A stretch of DNA of 64,000 nucleotides from Myxococcales bacterium 68-20 (GCA_001899635.1 MKVQ01000041.1:1-64000), one strand, 5' to 3'. Shown: positions 14,087 through 22,420, numbered from the stretch's first letter. Numbers and translations: made by a program. Notes: generated by a model from the letters alone, not told the origin.

Positions 14087-14156
14087 TCCGTCGGGCGGCC
14101 TGGCGTTACACGCAGGCTCTCGGCGTTCGCGGAGCGATGCTAACCTAGGGTCCTCG

Positions 14157-14176
14157 AGCCCGATCTATCTCGGGCT
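14157..14176. terminator. small hairpin after coaE
   Basis: A perfect 7-bp stem (AGCCCGA / TCGGGCT) with a 6-base loop lies 70 bp beyond the coaE stop and upstream of the FHA activator gene. It may end the coaE message. There is no T tract. Confidence 0.35.
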
Positions 14177-14332
14177 TCCGGCACGGGAGAGAGAAGCGTG
14201 TGCATGGTGAGTCAGAGCTCGACGCCGCGGCTGGAGCATGCGGCGCTCACCCAGGCGGGGGCCGCGTGATTCAGCTGCGGGCCTCGGGCAGCGCACGCAC
14301 CTTGGGCTGCGCACGCTAGGAGCGAACGAAGG

Positions 14333-15793
14333 ATGAGCAGGTACCGCACCGGCGTCTCGTCCAGCTACGGGGACGACGCGCGCGACTCGATGCCCGCACC
14401 GAAGGAGCGCTCGGGGCTCGTGCTGCTCCATGCCCCGAACTTCGAGCAGCTCTCACCAGCGTACGTGTTCGTATCACCCGAGCTCACGATCGGGCGCGAC
14501 GCCTCGAACCTAATCTGCGTCCCCGAACAAGCCGTCAGCCGGCAACACGCGCGCATCTATTCGCGCATCGACCCCACGACGAGCCGCGAGGGCTGGGTCC
14601 TCCAGGATCTCGGCAGCCGCAACGGGACGATGGTCGACGGCGCCTACGTCGGCGAAATCGAGCTCGAGCCGAACCACGAGATCCGAGTCGGTGACGCGAT
14701 CTTCAAGTTCGTCGAGGCCGGGGTCGAGAAATGCGAGGCCTATCGGCTCGACGGGCGCGTCGCTGGAGAGCGCAAGGCGAAGCTCTTCACCGATCTCGTC
14801 GGCGGCGCGCAGATCGACCACATCGCCGCCGACATCGAGCGGATCGCGCCGAAGGAGCTCTCGGCCGTCATCCTCGGCGAGACCGGAACCGGCAAGGAGG
14901 TCATCGCCCGCGGCATCCACCGGCTCTCGGGGCGAAAGGGCTCGCTCCAGGCGATCAACTGCGCCGCGATCCCGCACAACCTGCTCGAGAGCGAGCTGTT
15001 CGGCTACCGCCGCGGCGCGTTCTCCGGCGCCGATCGCGACAAGCCGGGTCTCATCAAGCTCGCGGACCAGGGCACGCTCTTCCTCGACGAGATCGGCGAC
15101 ATGCCTCTCGATGCGCAGGCGAAGCTGCTGCGCGTACTGCAGTCACGCGAGGTCTTCCCGCTCGGCGCGACGACGCCGGAGCGCGTGGACATCCGCGTCG
15201 TCTGCGCGACCCATCGCGATCTCTATCAATACGTGAAGGAGGGGAAGTTCCGCGGCGACCTCCTCGCACGCCTCAACGAGCACGTCGTCCGGCTGCCGCC
15301 GCTCCGCGAGCGCAAGGAGGACATCCTGCTCCTCGCGCGGAGCTTCGGAGCGCGCTACGGCCGCCCGGACCTCTCGCTGTCGTTCTCCTTCATCGTGGCC
15401 CTTTTGCACTACGACTGGCCGTTCAACGTCCGCGAGCTCGAGAGCTGCATCAAGCGTGGCGTCGCCCTCACGGACGGCGCGCAGCTCGACACGGTCCACC
15501 TGCCGGACGCGATCAGCGAGCACATGAAGGGGTACGGCGAGCGACCACGCGTCGTGGTGCCGTCGAAGGTGCCTGCGGCGTCGATCAGCGCGTCGCCGGG
15601 CAGCGCGTTCGCGCCGGGCGCCGGCTCACCGGCGAACGCGCGTCGAGGCGCGCCGACGGAGGAGGAGCTCCGCGCGCTCTTGCAGCGGCATCGCGGCAAC
15701 GTCGCCGCCGTCGGCCGTGAGCTCGGCAAGGAGCGCATGCAGGTGCACCGCTGGCTCAAGCGCTACAGCATCGATCTCGACGACTATCGGTGA
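14333..15793 (+). CDS. FHA-domain sigma-54-dependent transcriptional regulator
   Basis: A 486-residue enhancer-binding protein of the type common in myxobacteria. An N-terminal FHA domain covers about residues 30-115 (TIGRDASNLICV, VSRQHARI, DLGSRNGTMVDG) and would bind a phosphothreonine on a Ser/Thr kinase or partner. The AAA+ domain covers about 145-390, with Walker A GETGTGKE near 183 and FLDEIGDMP as Walker B. The sigma-54 loop reads GAFSGA near 228 instead of GAFTGA. A Fis-type helix-turn-helix is at the end (GNVAAVGRELGKERMQVHRWL). It probably links Ser/Thr kinase signalling to sigma-54 promoters; targets are unknown. Confidence 0.95.
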   Translation: MSRYRTGVSSSYGDDARDSMPAPKERSGLVLLHAPNFEQLSPAYVFVSPELTIGRDASNLICVPEQAVSRQHARIYSRIDPTTSREGWVLQDLGSRNGTMVDGAYVGEIELEPNHEIRVGDAIFKFVEAGVEKCEAYRLDGRVAGERKAKLFTDLVGGAQIDHIAADIERIAPKELSAVILGETGTGKEVIARGIHRLSGRKGSLQAINCAAIPHNLLESELFGYRRGAFSGADRDKPGLIKLADQGTLFLDEIGDMPLDAQAKLLRVLQSREVFPLGATTPERVDIRVVCATHRDLYQYVKEGKFRGDLLARLNEHVVRLPPLRERKEDILLLARSFGARYGRPDLSLSFSFIVALLHYDWPFNVRELESCIKRGVALTDGAQLDTVHLPDAISEHMKGYGERPRVVVPSKVPAASISASPGSAFAPGAGSPANARRGAPTEEELRALLQRHRGNVAAVGRELGKERMQVHRWLKRYSIDLDDYR

Positions 15794-15813
15794 CCGCGGC
15801 CTCGCCGCGGTCA
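15791..15813. terminator. bidirectional hairpin made of two stop codons
   Basis: A perfect 9-bp stem, TGACCGCGG / CCGCGGTCA, with a 5-base loop. Its left arm begins with the TGA of the plus-strand FHA regulator and its right arm ends with the reversed TGA of the minus-strand lipoprotein gene, so it serves both convergent transcripts. Confidence 0.6.
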
Positions 15814-16494
15814 GTTTCCGTTCTCGTCCGCCTGCCCCGCGATCTTCAGCCGTCCGTCCTCGCGTCGAAGCAAGAGGACGAGCACCTCTCCGAAGAGCTG
15901 ATCCGATCCCACGCGCGGCGTCGCGATCGGAACGCGGATGTAGAGATCGCCGGGGCGCATCTCGGCGGGGCGAGGGAGAGCACCCGGCGTCCCGAGTGTT
16001 TCGTAGGTGTGACGCTCCAGCTGCGAGATGCGTGCGATCTCGAGCCCGGCGAGGCGCTGGTACTCGAAGCTCTTCATCTTCGTCCGCCACGTCTCGATGA
16101 GCTGCTGGCGGTTCGTCCCGGCCCGGCCGAGGCTCGCTGCGTCCTGCGCGAGCAACTGGATCAGCGCTTGATCATCCTCGCGCTCGAAGGCGCGAATGTA
16201 CGCGCGCACGATGTCCTCGACGTCCTTGTCCGCCAGTGGCTCGCGTAGCGCGACCACGCCGCGCGCCTCCGCACGGTCCGACGCCGAGGGCATGGCCGCG
16301 GGAGGCTCGAGCGCTACGCCGTCGGGGCGCCGCGGCGCCTTCGGCATCTCGGTAGCGGTCTCCCATCCGCCGCCACCGCAGGCGACCAGCGCGAGCGAAG
16401 CCGAGCCGACGACCTGGTGGAGCCAGGATCGACGAACGCGCTCAGAGCGCTTCGATGTGCGGTTCGTGCCCACGCTCGACGGTGACGATCGCAC
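15811..16494 (-). CDS. putative lipoprotein of unknown function
   Basis: An exported protein of up to 227 residues. The signal region VGSASLALVAC gives a good lipobox (LVAC) about 39 residues from the first possible start. An in-frame GTG at 16473 gives a more usual signal peptide length. Both starts lie inside the end of the upstream amidotransferase-like gene, so the genes overlap by 32-53 bp and are probably cotranscribed. The mature part has a Pro/Ala-rich linker, then a helical and beta region (IVRAYIRAFEREDDQALIQL) that resembles SnoaL/NTF2-like domains weakly. The function is unknown. Confidence 0.75.
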   Translation of the reverse strand: MRSSPSSVGTNRTSKRSERVRRSWLHQVVGSASLALVACGGGGWETATEMPKAPRRPDGVALEPPAAMPSASDRAEARGVVALREPLADKDVEDIVRAYIRAFEREDDQALIQLLAQDAASLGRAGTNRQQLIETWRTKMKSFEYQRLAGLEIARISQLERHTYETLGTPGALPRPAEMRPGDLYIRVPIATPRVGSDQLFGEVLVLLLRREDGRLKIAGQADENGN

Positions 16495-17317
16495 GTTCCG
16501 GAATCACCTTCCAGCGCGACCTCGTCGCCGGCGACGACGCGGCGATCGACGATTCGTCGTCGAAGTCGCTCGCCAGGAGCGTGACGTGCATCTGCGCGAG
16601 CTCGGGGGTCTTGCGCCGCAGGCCGAGGTCGTCCCCGATCAACGCGTCGGCATCGTCCTTCCCCGCGAAGAGGCGGTACCCCATCTGCGCGCCGCGATGC
16701 AGCGCAAACACGTTCTCGCCGTCGGAGAGCATGACGTTCACCTGCGACGGCGCGCCTCCGACCTCAGCGGCCATGCCGTCGACGACGGCGACGCTCGAGC
16801 GGAGCGCCTCACGCACGTGCGACGGCGCAGTGACTACGTCGTTGAGGCGGCCTGCGTCGTGGAGGAACGACAGGAACACGTAGAAGAGGATCTCGGCGTC
16901 CGTCTCGCCGCGGATCGACGAGCGCAGGAATTCCGGCACGCTCGAGAAGAGGCGCTCACGGATGGAGTCGAACGACGACAGCGTGCCCGTCATCGCGAAC
17001 AGCCACTGCCGGTAGCGGAACGGATGCGTGTTCTCCGTGCGGAGCGACCCCACGGTCGCGTTCCGCACGTGACCGAGGAGCAGATCCGTGCGCACGTCGC
17101 TTGCGACCTTCGCCACGTCGATCGCGGCGTGATCGTCGATGGGGCGGCGGCGCATGAGCACCTCGCCCCCCTGGTAGAAGCCGATACCCCACCCGAGCTG
17201 CCGCGCCGAACTGGAAGAGGAAGGCGACGCCTGCACGGTGAGCGCATCCCTCTCCGAGGCGAGCACCCGACCCGCAAGGTCAGCGCGATTCCCGATCAAT
17301 CCGAACAGACGTGCCAT
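16442..17317 (-). CDS. class II glutamine amidotransferase-like protein lacking the catalytic Cys
   Basis: A 291-residue protein with the fold signature of YafJ-type Ntn glutamine amidotransferases: LGWGIGFYQGG near residue 41, LLGHVRNATVG near 80 and TENTHPFRYRQW near 94. In active members residue 2 is the nucleophile Cys (MCxLxG), but here the start is MARLFG, with codon GCA. The oxyanion-hole segment HNG is also changed, to FAMTGTLSS near 107-115. The ATG is secure because GAGGAG lies 9 nt upstream. It therefore looks like a catalytically dead relative that may bind ligand or partner. The gene overlaps the following lipoprotein gene. Confidence 0.85.
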   Translation of the reverse strand: MARLFGLIGNRADLAGRVLASERDALTVQASPSSSSSARQLGWGIGFYQGGEVLMRRRPIDDHAAIDVAKVASDVRTDLLLGHVRNATVGSLRTENTHPFRYRQWLFAMTGTLSSFDSIRERLFSSVPEFLRSSIRGETDAEILFYVFLSFLHDAGRLNDVVTAPSHVREALRSSVAVVDGMAAEVGGAPSQVNVMLSDGENVFALHRGAQMGYRLFAGKDDADALIGDDLGLRRKTPELAQMHVTLLASDFDDESSIAASSPATRSRWKVIPERAIVTVERGHEPHIEAL

Positions 17318-17420
17318 TCTTCGATCTCCTCGGCGCGGAGCGCTTCAGCGTAGAGAAAAGTCAATCGGCGTAGGCCGCCGGTGAAAGAGCGTGCTCGACG
17401 AGCGTAACAACGACTCGACG

Positions 17421-17450
17421 TCGGGGCTCGCGCCCCAATCACCCGCAGAG
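17421..17450 (-). repeat. dispersed intergenic repeat, family 1
   Basis: Read on the minus strand it contains CTCTGCGGGTGATTGGGGCG followed by CGAGCCCCGA. It has the same core as the copies at 20472, 20524, 36487 and 43915. The GGGGCGCGAGCCCC core is a near-perfect palindrome able to form a hairpin. Confidence 0.75.
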
Positions 17451-17481
17451 GTGTGCATCGAGTGCATCAACCGGTCGAACA

Positions 17482-17640
17482 CTAGGTTTGGGGTCGCACG
17501 CGCCCCGCTTCAAGTATGCGTTTGCTCCGGTCGCGCGCCCGTCGCTCGAAGGCCGAAGCCAGCCCTCGCGCGACGAGAGGCGCGACCGCGGCAAGCACGA
17601 GCGCGACGACCCAGAGCGGAAGAGACATCGCGTCGCGCAT
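17482..17640 (-). CDS. possible small single-span membrane protein
   Basis: A 52-codon frame starting MRDAMSLPLWVVALVLAAVA, with a hydrophobic segment at about residues 6-23 followed by a strongly basic tail (FERRARDRSKR). This is the layout of a small inner-membrane protein with its tail in the cytoplasm. It begins 84 bp after the stop of the SPOR-domain gene on the same strand, so it could be the last gene of that transcript. No strong ribosome site is visible before the ATG at 17640 or the alternative at 17628. The call rests on composition only and no family was recognised. Confidence 0.45.
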   Translation of the reverse strand: MRDAMSLPLWVVALVLAAVAPLVARGLASAFERRARDRSKRILEAGRVRPQT

Positions 17641-17724
17641 GCTCAGTGTCTAACTTGGCACATGCTTCACGTCGACGCACGTCCCGCACGCCCGACTGTG
17701 CGAGCAACGCGCGCGAAGGTCACA

Positions 17725-18537
17725 TCATTTCGGCTGCACGATGAACGGGACCACGTGCTCGCGTCCTTCGAACCCGACCCGGTAGCTCGCCGCCGCGTGC
17801 TGGCTGGGGAACGGCCCGATGCGCACGCGGTACCAGGTGCCACGGTTGGGCACACGCGCCTCGAGGACGTAGGCCTTGTGCCCACGCGCGCGAAGCTGAG
17901 CCGCAAACTGGTCGGCTTCGGATTGCGAGCGGAACGAGCTCACCTGCAGCTGGTACCCGCCCTCCTTGCCGGCCGGCGCAGCAGGCTGAGCCGCAGCTCG
18001 GATTTGCGCCGCGTCGTTGGCGGCGCGCGTCAGCGAATCGCGCGGTCGCGTCACGACAGGCGACGCTTCGAGCACGTTCTGCGCGGGCAGCGGCACGACG
18101 GGCAGCCGATCGGTGGGCGGAGGCGGCGACGCCTCACCATTCGTGCCTCCGGAGCCGGGCGCCGCAAGCACGATCGCAGCGGCTGGCTCGGCCGGCGCCT
18201 GCGCGCTCGCCTTCGAGCCGCCCTTCACCGCCGCAAGCGCGGTCGTGGGCGCAACGTCGTCGCTGAGGATCCCAGGGAAGGTCACGTCGCGCGACGAGAG
18301 ATCCGTCGCCTTCGCACCGACCTGACCGGCCTTCGCCTGCTGGGTGACGAGCTCGCCGAGCGGATCGATCTTCTGCGTCGCCCCTGCGCCGCGCTTCCCT
18401 CCGAGCGCGAGCCCGGCAAACACGATGCAGCCAGCGCCGAGCGCGACGAGCAGGATCGTCACGCCGCGCGGGGTACCACCCGCGGCATCGCTCTCCTGGA
18501 TCTGCTCGAGGTTCCTCACGCTCCCTTGCTCCATCAT
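17725..18537 (-). CDS. SPOR-domain membrane protein
   Basis: A 270-residue single-span protein. One membrane helix lies near residues 24-47 (GVTILLVALGAGCIVFAGLA). It is followed by an Ala/Gly/Pro-rich linker of about 140 residues and a C-terminal SPOR domain at about 195-270 (YQLQVSSFRSQSEADQFAAQ, WYRVRIGPFPS). SPOR domains bind denuded glycan strands of septal peptidoglycan, so the product should act in the periplasm at division sites. ATG 18537, preceded by GAGG, is chosen over a TTG at 18564. It lies 38 bp behind argS and is likely in its operon. Confidence 0.88.
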   Translation of the reverse strand: MMEQGSVRNLEQIQESDAAGGTPRGVTILLVALGAGCIVFAGLALGGKRGAGATQKIDPLGELVTQQAKAGQVGAKATDLSSRDVTFPGILSDDVAPTTALAAVKGGSKASAQAPAEPAAAIVLAAPGSGGTNGEASPPPPTDRLPVVPLPAQNVLEASPVVTRPRDSLTRAANDAAQIRAAAQPAAPAGKEGGYQLQVSSFRSQSEADQFAAQLRARGHKAYVLEARVPNRGTWYRVRIGPFPSQHAAASYRVGFEGREHVVPFIVQPK

Positions 18538-18575
18538 GGTCGTCCTCGTGGTGGCGACGGGCAAACGCCCGGCTG

Positions 18576-20408
18576 CTACGCGATCGCTTCTTCCTCGGCG
18601 GCTTGCGGCAGGTCCATGCGCTCGGGCGCCGAGATCCCGATCGCGGCGAGCGCCGACGCGTACACGGCGCGGATCGCGCGGATCCAGCCGAGCCGTGCAG
18701 TGGTCTTCTCGTGGTCCCAGCTCTTCGTCCAGCCGGCGTCCTCGCGCGTCGAGTCGCGCGGCAGAACGGGGTCGGTCTTCATGCGCGTGAAGTAGCTCTG
18801 GAAATCGCGCGCCAGATCCTGCGCGTAGAAGACGATCCGGTGCGGCTCACGGAGCGCGGCGGCCTCGGCGAGCACGTCGGGCCAGCGCGAGAGCTGGAGC
18901 GCGAGCGCGAGCTCGTCCGGATGATCGAGCTTCGCGAAGCCGGAGACGTCCGCCGGCGCCGGCTGGAACGCGCCGATGGCGTCGGCCTTGCGGAGGATCG
19001 ACGCGAGGCGCGCGTGGCCGTACTGGACGTAGAAGACGGGGTTGTCGAGCGACTTCTTCTTCGCGATCTCGAGATCGAAGTCGACCGTCGTGTTCGCGCT
19101 GCGCGAGAGGAAGAAGAACCGGAGCGCGTCGCGACCCGCGCCTGCACGCCCGGCGGCCTCGTCGATCTCGTCCATGACCTCGTCCGCCGTGACGACGTTG
19201 CCGGCGCGCTTGCTCGATTTCACGACCTCGCCGCCGCGGAGGATGTTGACGAGCTGGTAGATCAGGACCTCGAACTTCGACGACGGCAGGCCGAGCGCGT
19301 CGAGGACGTTCTTCATTCGCGGGATGTAGCCGTGGTGATCGGCGCCCCACACGTCGATGAGTCGGTCGTAGCCGCGCGAGAGCTTGTCGGAGTGATAGGC
19401 GACGTCGCTCGCGAAGTAGGTCCATGCGCCGTCGCTCTTCTTCACGACGCGGTCCTTGTCGGCTTCGCCCTTCTTGTCGCTCTCGTCCTTCGCCTTCTCC
19501 GCGCCGCCGGCGACGAAGAAGGTCGCGCCGTCCTTCTCGAGGAGGAAGCCGCCCTGGCGGAGCCGCTCGATCGCCACATCGACGTTACCCCAGCGATGCA
19601 GCGACTCCTCGCTGAACCACACGTCGAAGTGGATCCCCAGATCGGAGAGCGTCTTCCTGATGCCCGGGAGCGTCTTCGACCCGGGGACGCCGTGGAGCAT
19701 CGCGGTGATGCACGTACGCGCGAGCTCGACATCGTCGACCGCGAACGGATCGGGCGTACGCATCTCGAGCCAGCGCGCGATCTCGTCCACGTAGGCGCCC
19801 TGATAGTGCCCCTCGCCGCGCGGCTTGCCCTCGTGGGAGAGGCGGACGCTCTCGGCGAAGGCCTTTATCTGGTTACCGAAGTCGTTGATGTAATACTCGC
19901 GCGTGACGCGGTGACCGGTGAGGTCGAGGAGCGACGCGATCGCGTCGCCGTAGATCCCGTTCCGTGCCGCGGCGACGGTGATCGGTCCCGTGGGGTTCGC
20001 GCTCACGAACTCGACGTTGACCCGCTCCCCGCTCGCGGCGGCGCTCCGCCCGTAGGTCGTGCCGGCTGCGAGAATCACGGCGAGCTCCTCGTGGATCGCC
20101 CGTGCATGGATCCGGACGTTGACGAAGCCCGGGCCGGCAATGTCGGCGCTCTTCACCACCGCGTCGTTCGCAAGGGCGAGGACGAGCTTCTCGGCCAGCG
20201 CGCGCGGCGGGATCCCGACCTTCTTGGTCAGCACCATCGCCACGTTCGTCGCGTAGTCGCCATGCTCGGCGCGCTTCGGGCGCTCGACGGTCCACGCCCG
20301 ACCGGCTTCCGAAAGCGCCCGCACGCCGGTCTCGCCCAGCGCGCCTTCCGTCGCCAGGCGACGAAGGGCGTCATCGATCGACGTCCGGACACGGTCCACG
20401 AGGCTCAT
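18576..20408 (-). CDS. argS: arginyl-tRNA synthetase
   Basis: A 610-residue class I synthetase that charges tRNA-Arg with arginine. An N-terminal Add-1 domain comes first, then the Rossmann core with SANPTGPITVAAARNGIYGD near residues 127-146, the ADHHGYIPRM segment near 355, the KMSKS-like KSSKRAGN near 395, and the helical anticodon domain at the end. The HIGH signature is degenerate (ITVAAARN where HVGHGR is usual), with both histidines absent. A Lys/Asp/Glu-rich insertion lies at about 300-322. The SPOR gene follows. The overall length and the rest of the family features are normal, so it is probably functional. Confidence 0.94.
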   Translation of the reverse strand: MSLVDRVRTSIDDALRRLATEGALGETGVRALSEAGRAWTVERPKRAEHGDYATNVAMVLTKKVGIPPRALAEKLVLALANDAVVKSADIAGPGFVNVRIHARAIHEELAVILAAGTTYGRSAAASGERVNVEFVSANPTGPITVAAARNGIYGDAIASLLDLTGHRVTREYYINDFGNQIKAFAESVRLSHEGKPRGEGHYQGAYVDEIARWLEMRTPDPFAVDDVELARTCITAMLHGVPGSKTLPGIRKTLSDLGIHFDVWFSEESLHRWGNVDVAIERLRQGGFLLEKDGATFFVAGGAEKAKDESDKKGEADKDRVVKKSDGAWTYFASDVAYHSDKLSRGYDRLIDVWGADHHGYIPRMKNVLDALGLPSSKFEVLIYQLVNILRGGEVVKSSKRAGNVVTADEVMDEIDEAAGRAGAGRDALRFFFLSRSANTTVDFDLEIAKKKSLDNPVFYVQYGHARLASILRKADAIGAFQPAPADVSGFAKLDHPDELALALQLSRWPDVLAEAAALREPHRIVFYAQDLARDFQSYFTRMKTDPVLPRDSTREDAGWTKSWDHEKTTARLGWIRAIRAVYASALAAIGISAPERMDLPQAAEEEAIA

Positions 20409-20471
20409 TCGGCTCTTCTCCGGCTATCTCGCGCGTACGCCAGAGGCCAAGTTTGCGGCCGAATTCAATGC

Positions 20472-20520
20472 GCGCCGAAGGCGCACCCCTGCGGGCTGTT
20501 GGGGCGCGAGCCCCAAGTTC
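20472..20520 (+). repeat. dispersed intergenic repeat, family 1 (full copy)
   Basis: The fullest copy. It starts with GCGCCGAAGGCGC, a small palindrome, then CCCTGCGGGCTGTT and the palindromic core GGGGCGCGAGCCCC, ending AAGTTC. A second copy follows after 3 bp. Confidence 0.8.
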
Positions 20521-20523
20521 GAC

Positions 20524-20562
20524 GCGCCGCCCTGCGGGTGGTTGGGGCGCGCGCCCAACTCC
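20524..20562 (+). repeat. dispersed intergenic repeat, family 1 (tandem copy)
   Basis: It reads GCGCCGCCCTGCGGGTGGTT, then GGGGCGCGCGCCCAACTCC. It is in direct orientation to the copy just upstream. Both lie in the divergent gap between argS and the lipoprotein gene. Confidence 0.8.
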
Positions 20563-20628
20563 GAGCGAGCCCGGCCCCGGCGTGAATCGTGCCTCGCCGC
20601 TCCGGCGGGCGTGCTAACGACATCTGCG

Positions 20629-21912
20629 ATGCGCCTCCACCGGATGAGCTCATGCGGCCTCGTGATGCTGCTCGCTCTCTCGTGCAGCGGCACGCCGGAG
20701 GGCACCATCAGCATCGTCACGGGCGAGGAGACGGACGTCTTCACGCGCGCGCCGGCCGCGGTGACGCTCGTCACCGAGAAGATCGCGACCGACGGGACGC
20801 GCACCGAGATCGCCCGCGCCGAGCTGCCGGTCGACACCGTGAAGCTCGGCGACCAGCAGCGCACCGACGTGGGCGCCCTCGCGATCGCGGGGCTCGACGC
20901 GACGGGTGCCACGGTCGTACGCGGCGAGACGCTCTTCGTGCAGTGGGGCGCCCTCCAGGACGCGACGCTCGAGGTCTTCGTGCAACGCACGGGCGAGCTC
21001 GCTCGGATGCCCCGCGGTCCGGCCGCGTTCGACCCCACCGCCGCGACGATGATCGCGGGCCGCTACGTCCTCGCCGCGAACGGCACCGCGACGATGATCT
21101 ACGACCTCCTCGCGCTGAAGCCGCTCGCGAGCTCACCCGTCCTGCCGCGCCCGGCGAAGTCGCTCGCGAGCGTCGGCACCGCCGTCCTCGTCATCGACGA
21201 CGAGGGCGCGACGACGTTCGATCTCTCGGACGGATCGAGCTACACGCTCGAGCCCCCGACCGGCGGCACGTTCCGCGAGATCGCCGGCGGCTCGCGCGTC
21301 GAAGCACCGGACGGGACGCAGTACATCGTCGGCGCCACACGCCTCACGGGCGGCCCCACCGCGCGCGTGTTCGTGATCGATCCGGAAGGCAAGGGCTCGT
21401 TCGCGGGCCTCACCGCCCCGCGCGAGGGCGCATGCGCGACCTTCGTCGAAGGCCGCGGCCTCGTCGTCATCGGCGGTGACCAGGCTGCGGCCGGCGCCGA
21501 GGTGCTCGCCCCTGGCGCCTCGCTCGCGACGCCGCTCCCCTTCCCCGCCGACCCCGTCAAGGGCTGCGGCGCCACCACGCTCGACCCCGGCCACGTCGCG
21601 GTCGCAGGAGGCAGCGCCGAGAGCGCCCCGGTGCGCGTGCTCGATCTCGCATGCACGACCGGATGTGCGCCCGCCGCCTGGCCTGACACCGTCCCGCTCG
21701 TACGCGCCGAGGCGCTCACGATCGCCGCCGACGCCGCCTTCATCCTCGGCGACGACGCGTCCGGCGCGACGCACGCCTACCGCGCATCGGCGACCGGTAC
21801 CCGCGAGATCCCGCTCCGCGTCCCCCGCCGCGGCGCGCGCCTCCTCCCGACCGCGACCGGCGCCTTCACCGTCATCGGCGGTGCCGCCGGCATCGAGCAG
21901 TACCTCGACTGA
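20629..21912 (+). CDS. putative lipoprotein with repeated beta-propeller-like segments
   Basis: A 427-residue exported protein. The ATG at 20629 gives a signal peptide ending in a lipobox (MLLALSC, Cys near residue 19). The mature chain is rich in short beta segments with repeating VVIGG / VAVAGGS / TVIGGAAG endings near 280, 325 and 415, similar to Kelch-type repeats that list measured values, but no complete six- or seven-blade set could be counted. An additional Cys pair (ACTTGC) lies near 345-350. It is probably a surface or periplasmic binding protein whose ligand is unknown. It is divergent from argS. Confidence 0.75.
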   Translation: MRLHRMSSCGLVMLLALSCSGTPEGTISIVTGEETDVFTRAPAAVTLVTEKIATDGTRTEIARAELPVDTVKLGDQQRTDVGALAIAGLDATGATVVRGETLFVQWGALQDATLEVFVQRTGELARMPRGPAAFDPTAATMIAGRYVLAANGTATMIYDLLALKPLASSPVLPRPAKSLASVGTAVLVIDDEGATTFDLSDGSSYTLEPPTGGTFREIAGGSRVEAPDGTQYIVGATRLTGGPTARVFVIDPEGKGSFAGLTAPREGACATFVEGRGLVVIGGDQAAAGAEVLAPGASLATPLPFPADPVKGCGATTLDPGHVAVAGGSAESAPVRVLDLACTTGCAPAAWPDTVPLVRAEALTIAADAAFILGDDASGATHAYRASATGTREIPLRVPRRGARLLPTATGAFTVIGGAAGIEQYLD

Positions 21913-21949
21913 AGCACCGGCGGCGCGGCGATCGCGAGCGTGGTGCCGG

Positions 21950-22420
21950 TCACATGTCGCGAACCAGCGGGAGGAGGTCCATCGCGGAGATGATGCCGGC
22001 CATCTTCCCTTCGCGCGTCACCAGAACGCGATGGATGCGGCCCGTGGCCATCGTCTCGGCGACCTCCTGGACGGTCGCATCCGCTTCGACCGCGAAGATC
22101 ACCGGGGTCATGATGTCTCGGACCACCGTCGGCGAGCCGGAGGCGGCATGGAAGCGTCCGACCTCCTCGCCCGCGACATGACGCGCGAGGTTCTCCTCGT
22201 AGTACGCCTTCGCTTGTCCACCGGCGGCCCCTTCCACCGTCACCCCATTCCGAGCGATGTCGGTGAGCGAGACGACGCCGATGGGCTCGCCCTCGGCGTT
22301 GACGACCGGCGCACCGGAGATCGCTCTGTCGGTCAGGAAGGTCATCAGGCGATCGAGCGGCCAATCGGGATCGACCGTCGCGACATCCTTCGTCATCACA
22401 TCCGCCGCGGTCTTGTTCAC
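21950..22420 (-). CDS. tandem CBS-domain protein
   Basis: A 156-residue soluble protein made of two CBS motifs, about residues 7-60 (VMTKDVATVDPDWPLDRLM, ISGAPVVNAEGEPIGVVSL) and 99-152 (IMTPVIFAVEADATVQEVAE, RIHRVLVTREGKMAGIIS). Paired CBS motifs bind adenosine nucleotides such as AMP or ATP and act as energy sensors. Stand-alone proteins of this kind have no fixed partner. The start is the GTG at 22420, preceded by GAGAGGAG; the open frame continues upstream without family resemblance. The OmpA-like gene upstream is separated by a copy of the double-hairpin repeat. Confidence 0.9.
   Translation of the reverse strand: MNKTAADVMTKDVATVDPDWPLDRLMTFLTDRAISGAPVVNAEGEPIGVVSLTDIARNGVTVEGAAGGQAKAYYEENLARHVAGEEVGRFHAASGSPTVVRDIMTPVIFAVEADATVQEVAETMATGRIHRVLVTREGKMAGIISAMDLLPLVRDM

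Larger units (their letters stand above)
17318..17724. other. intergenic stretch with a repeat copy and a possible small gene
   Basis: 407 bp between the amidotransferase-like gene and the SPOR gene. It holds one copy of the dispersed GC-rich repeat (17421-17450) and a 52-codon minus-strand frame with a membrane segment (17482-17640), both listed separately. The promoter for the 17317 gene should be near its right-hand side but is not visible. Confidence 0.5.
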
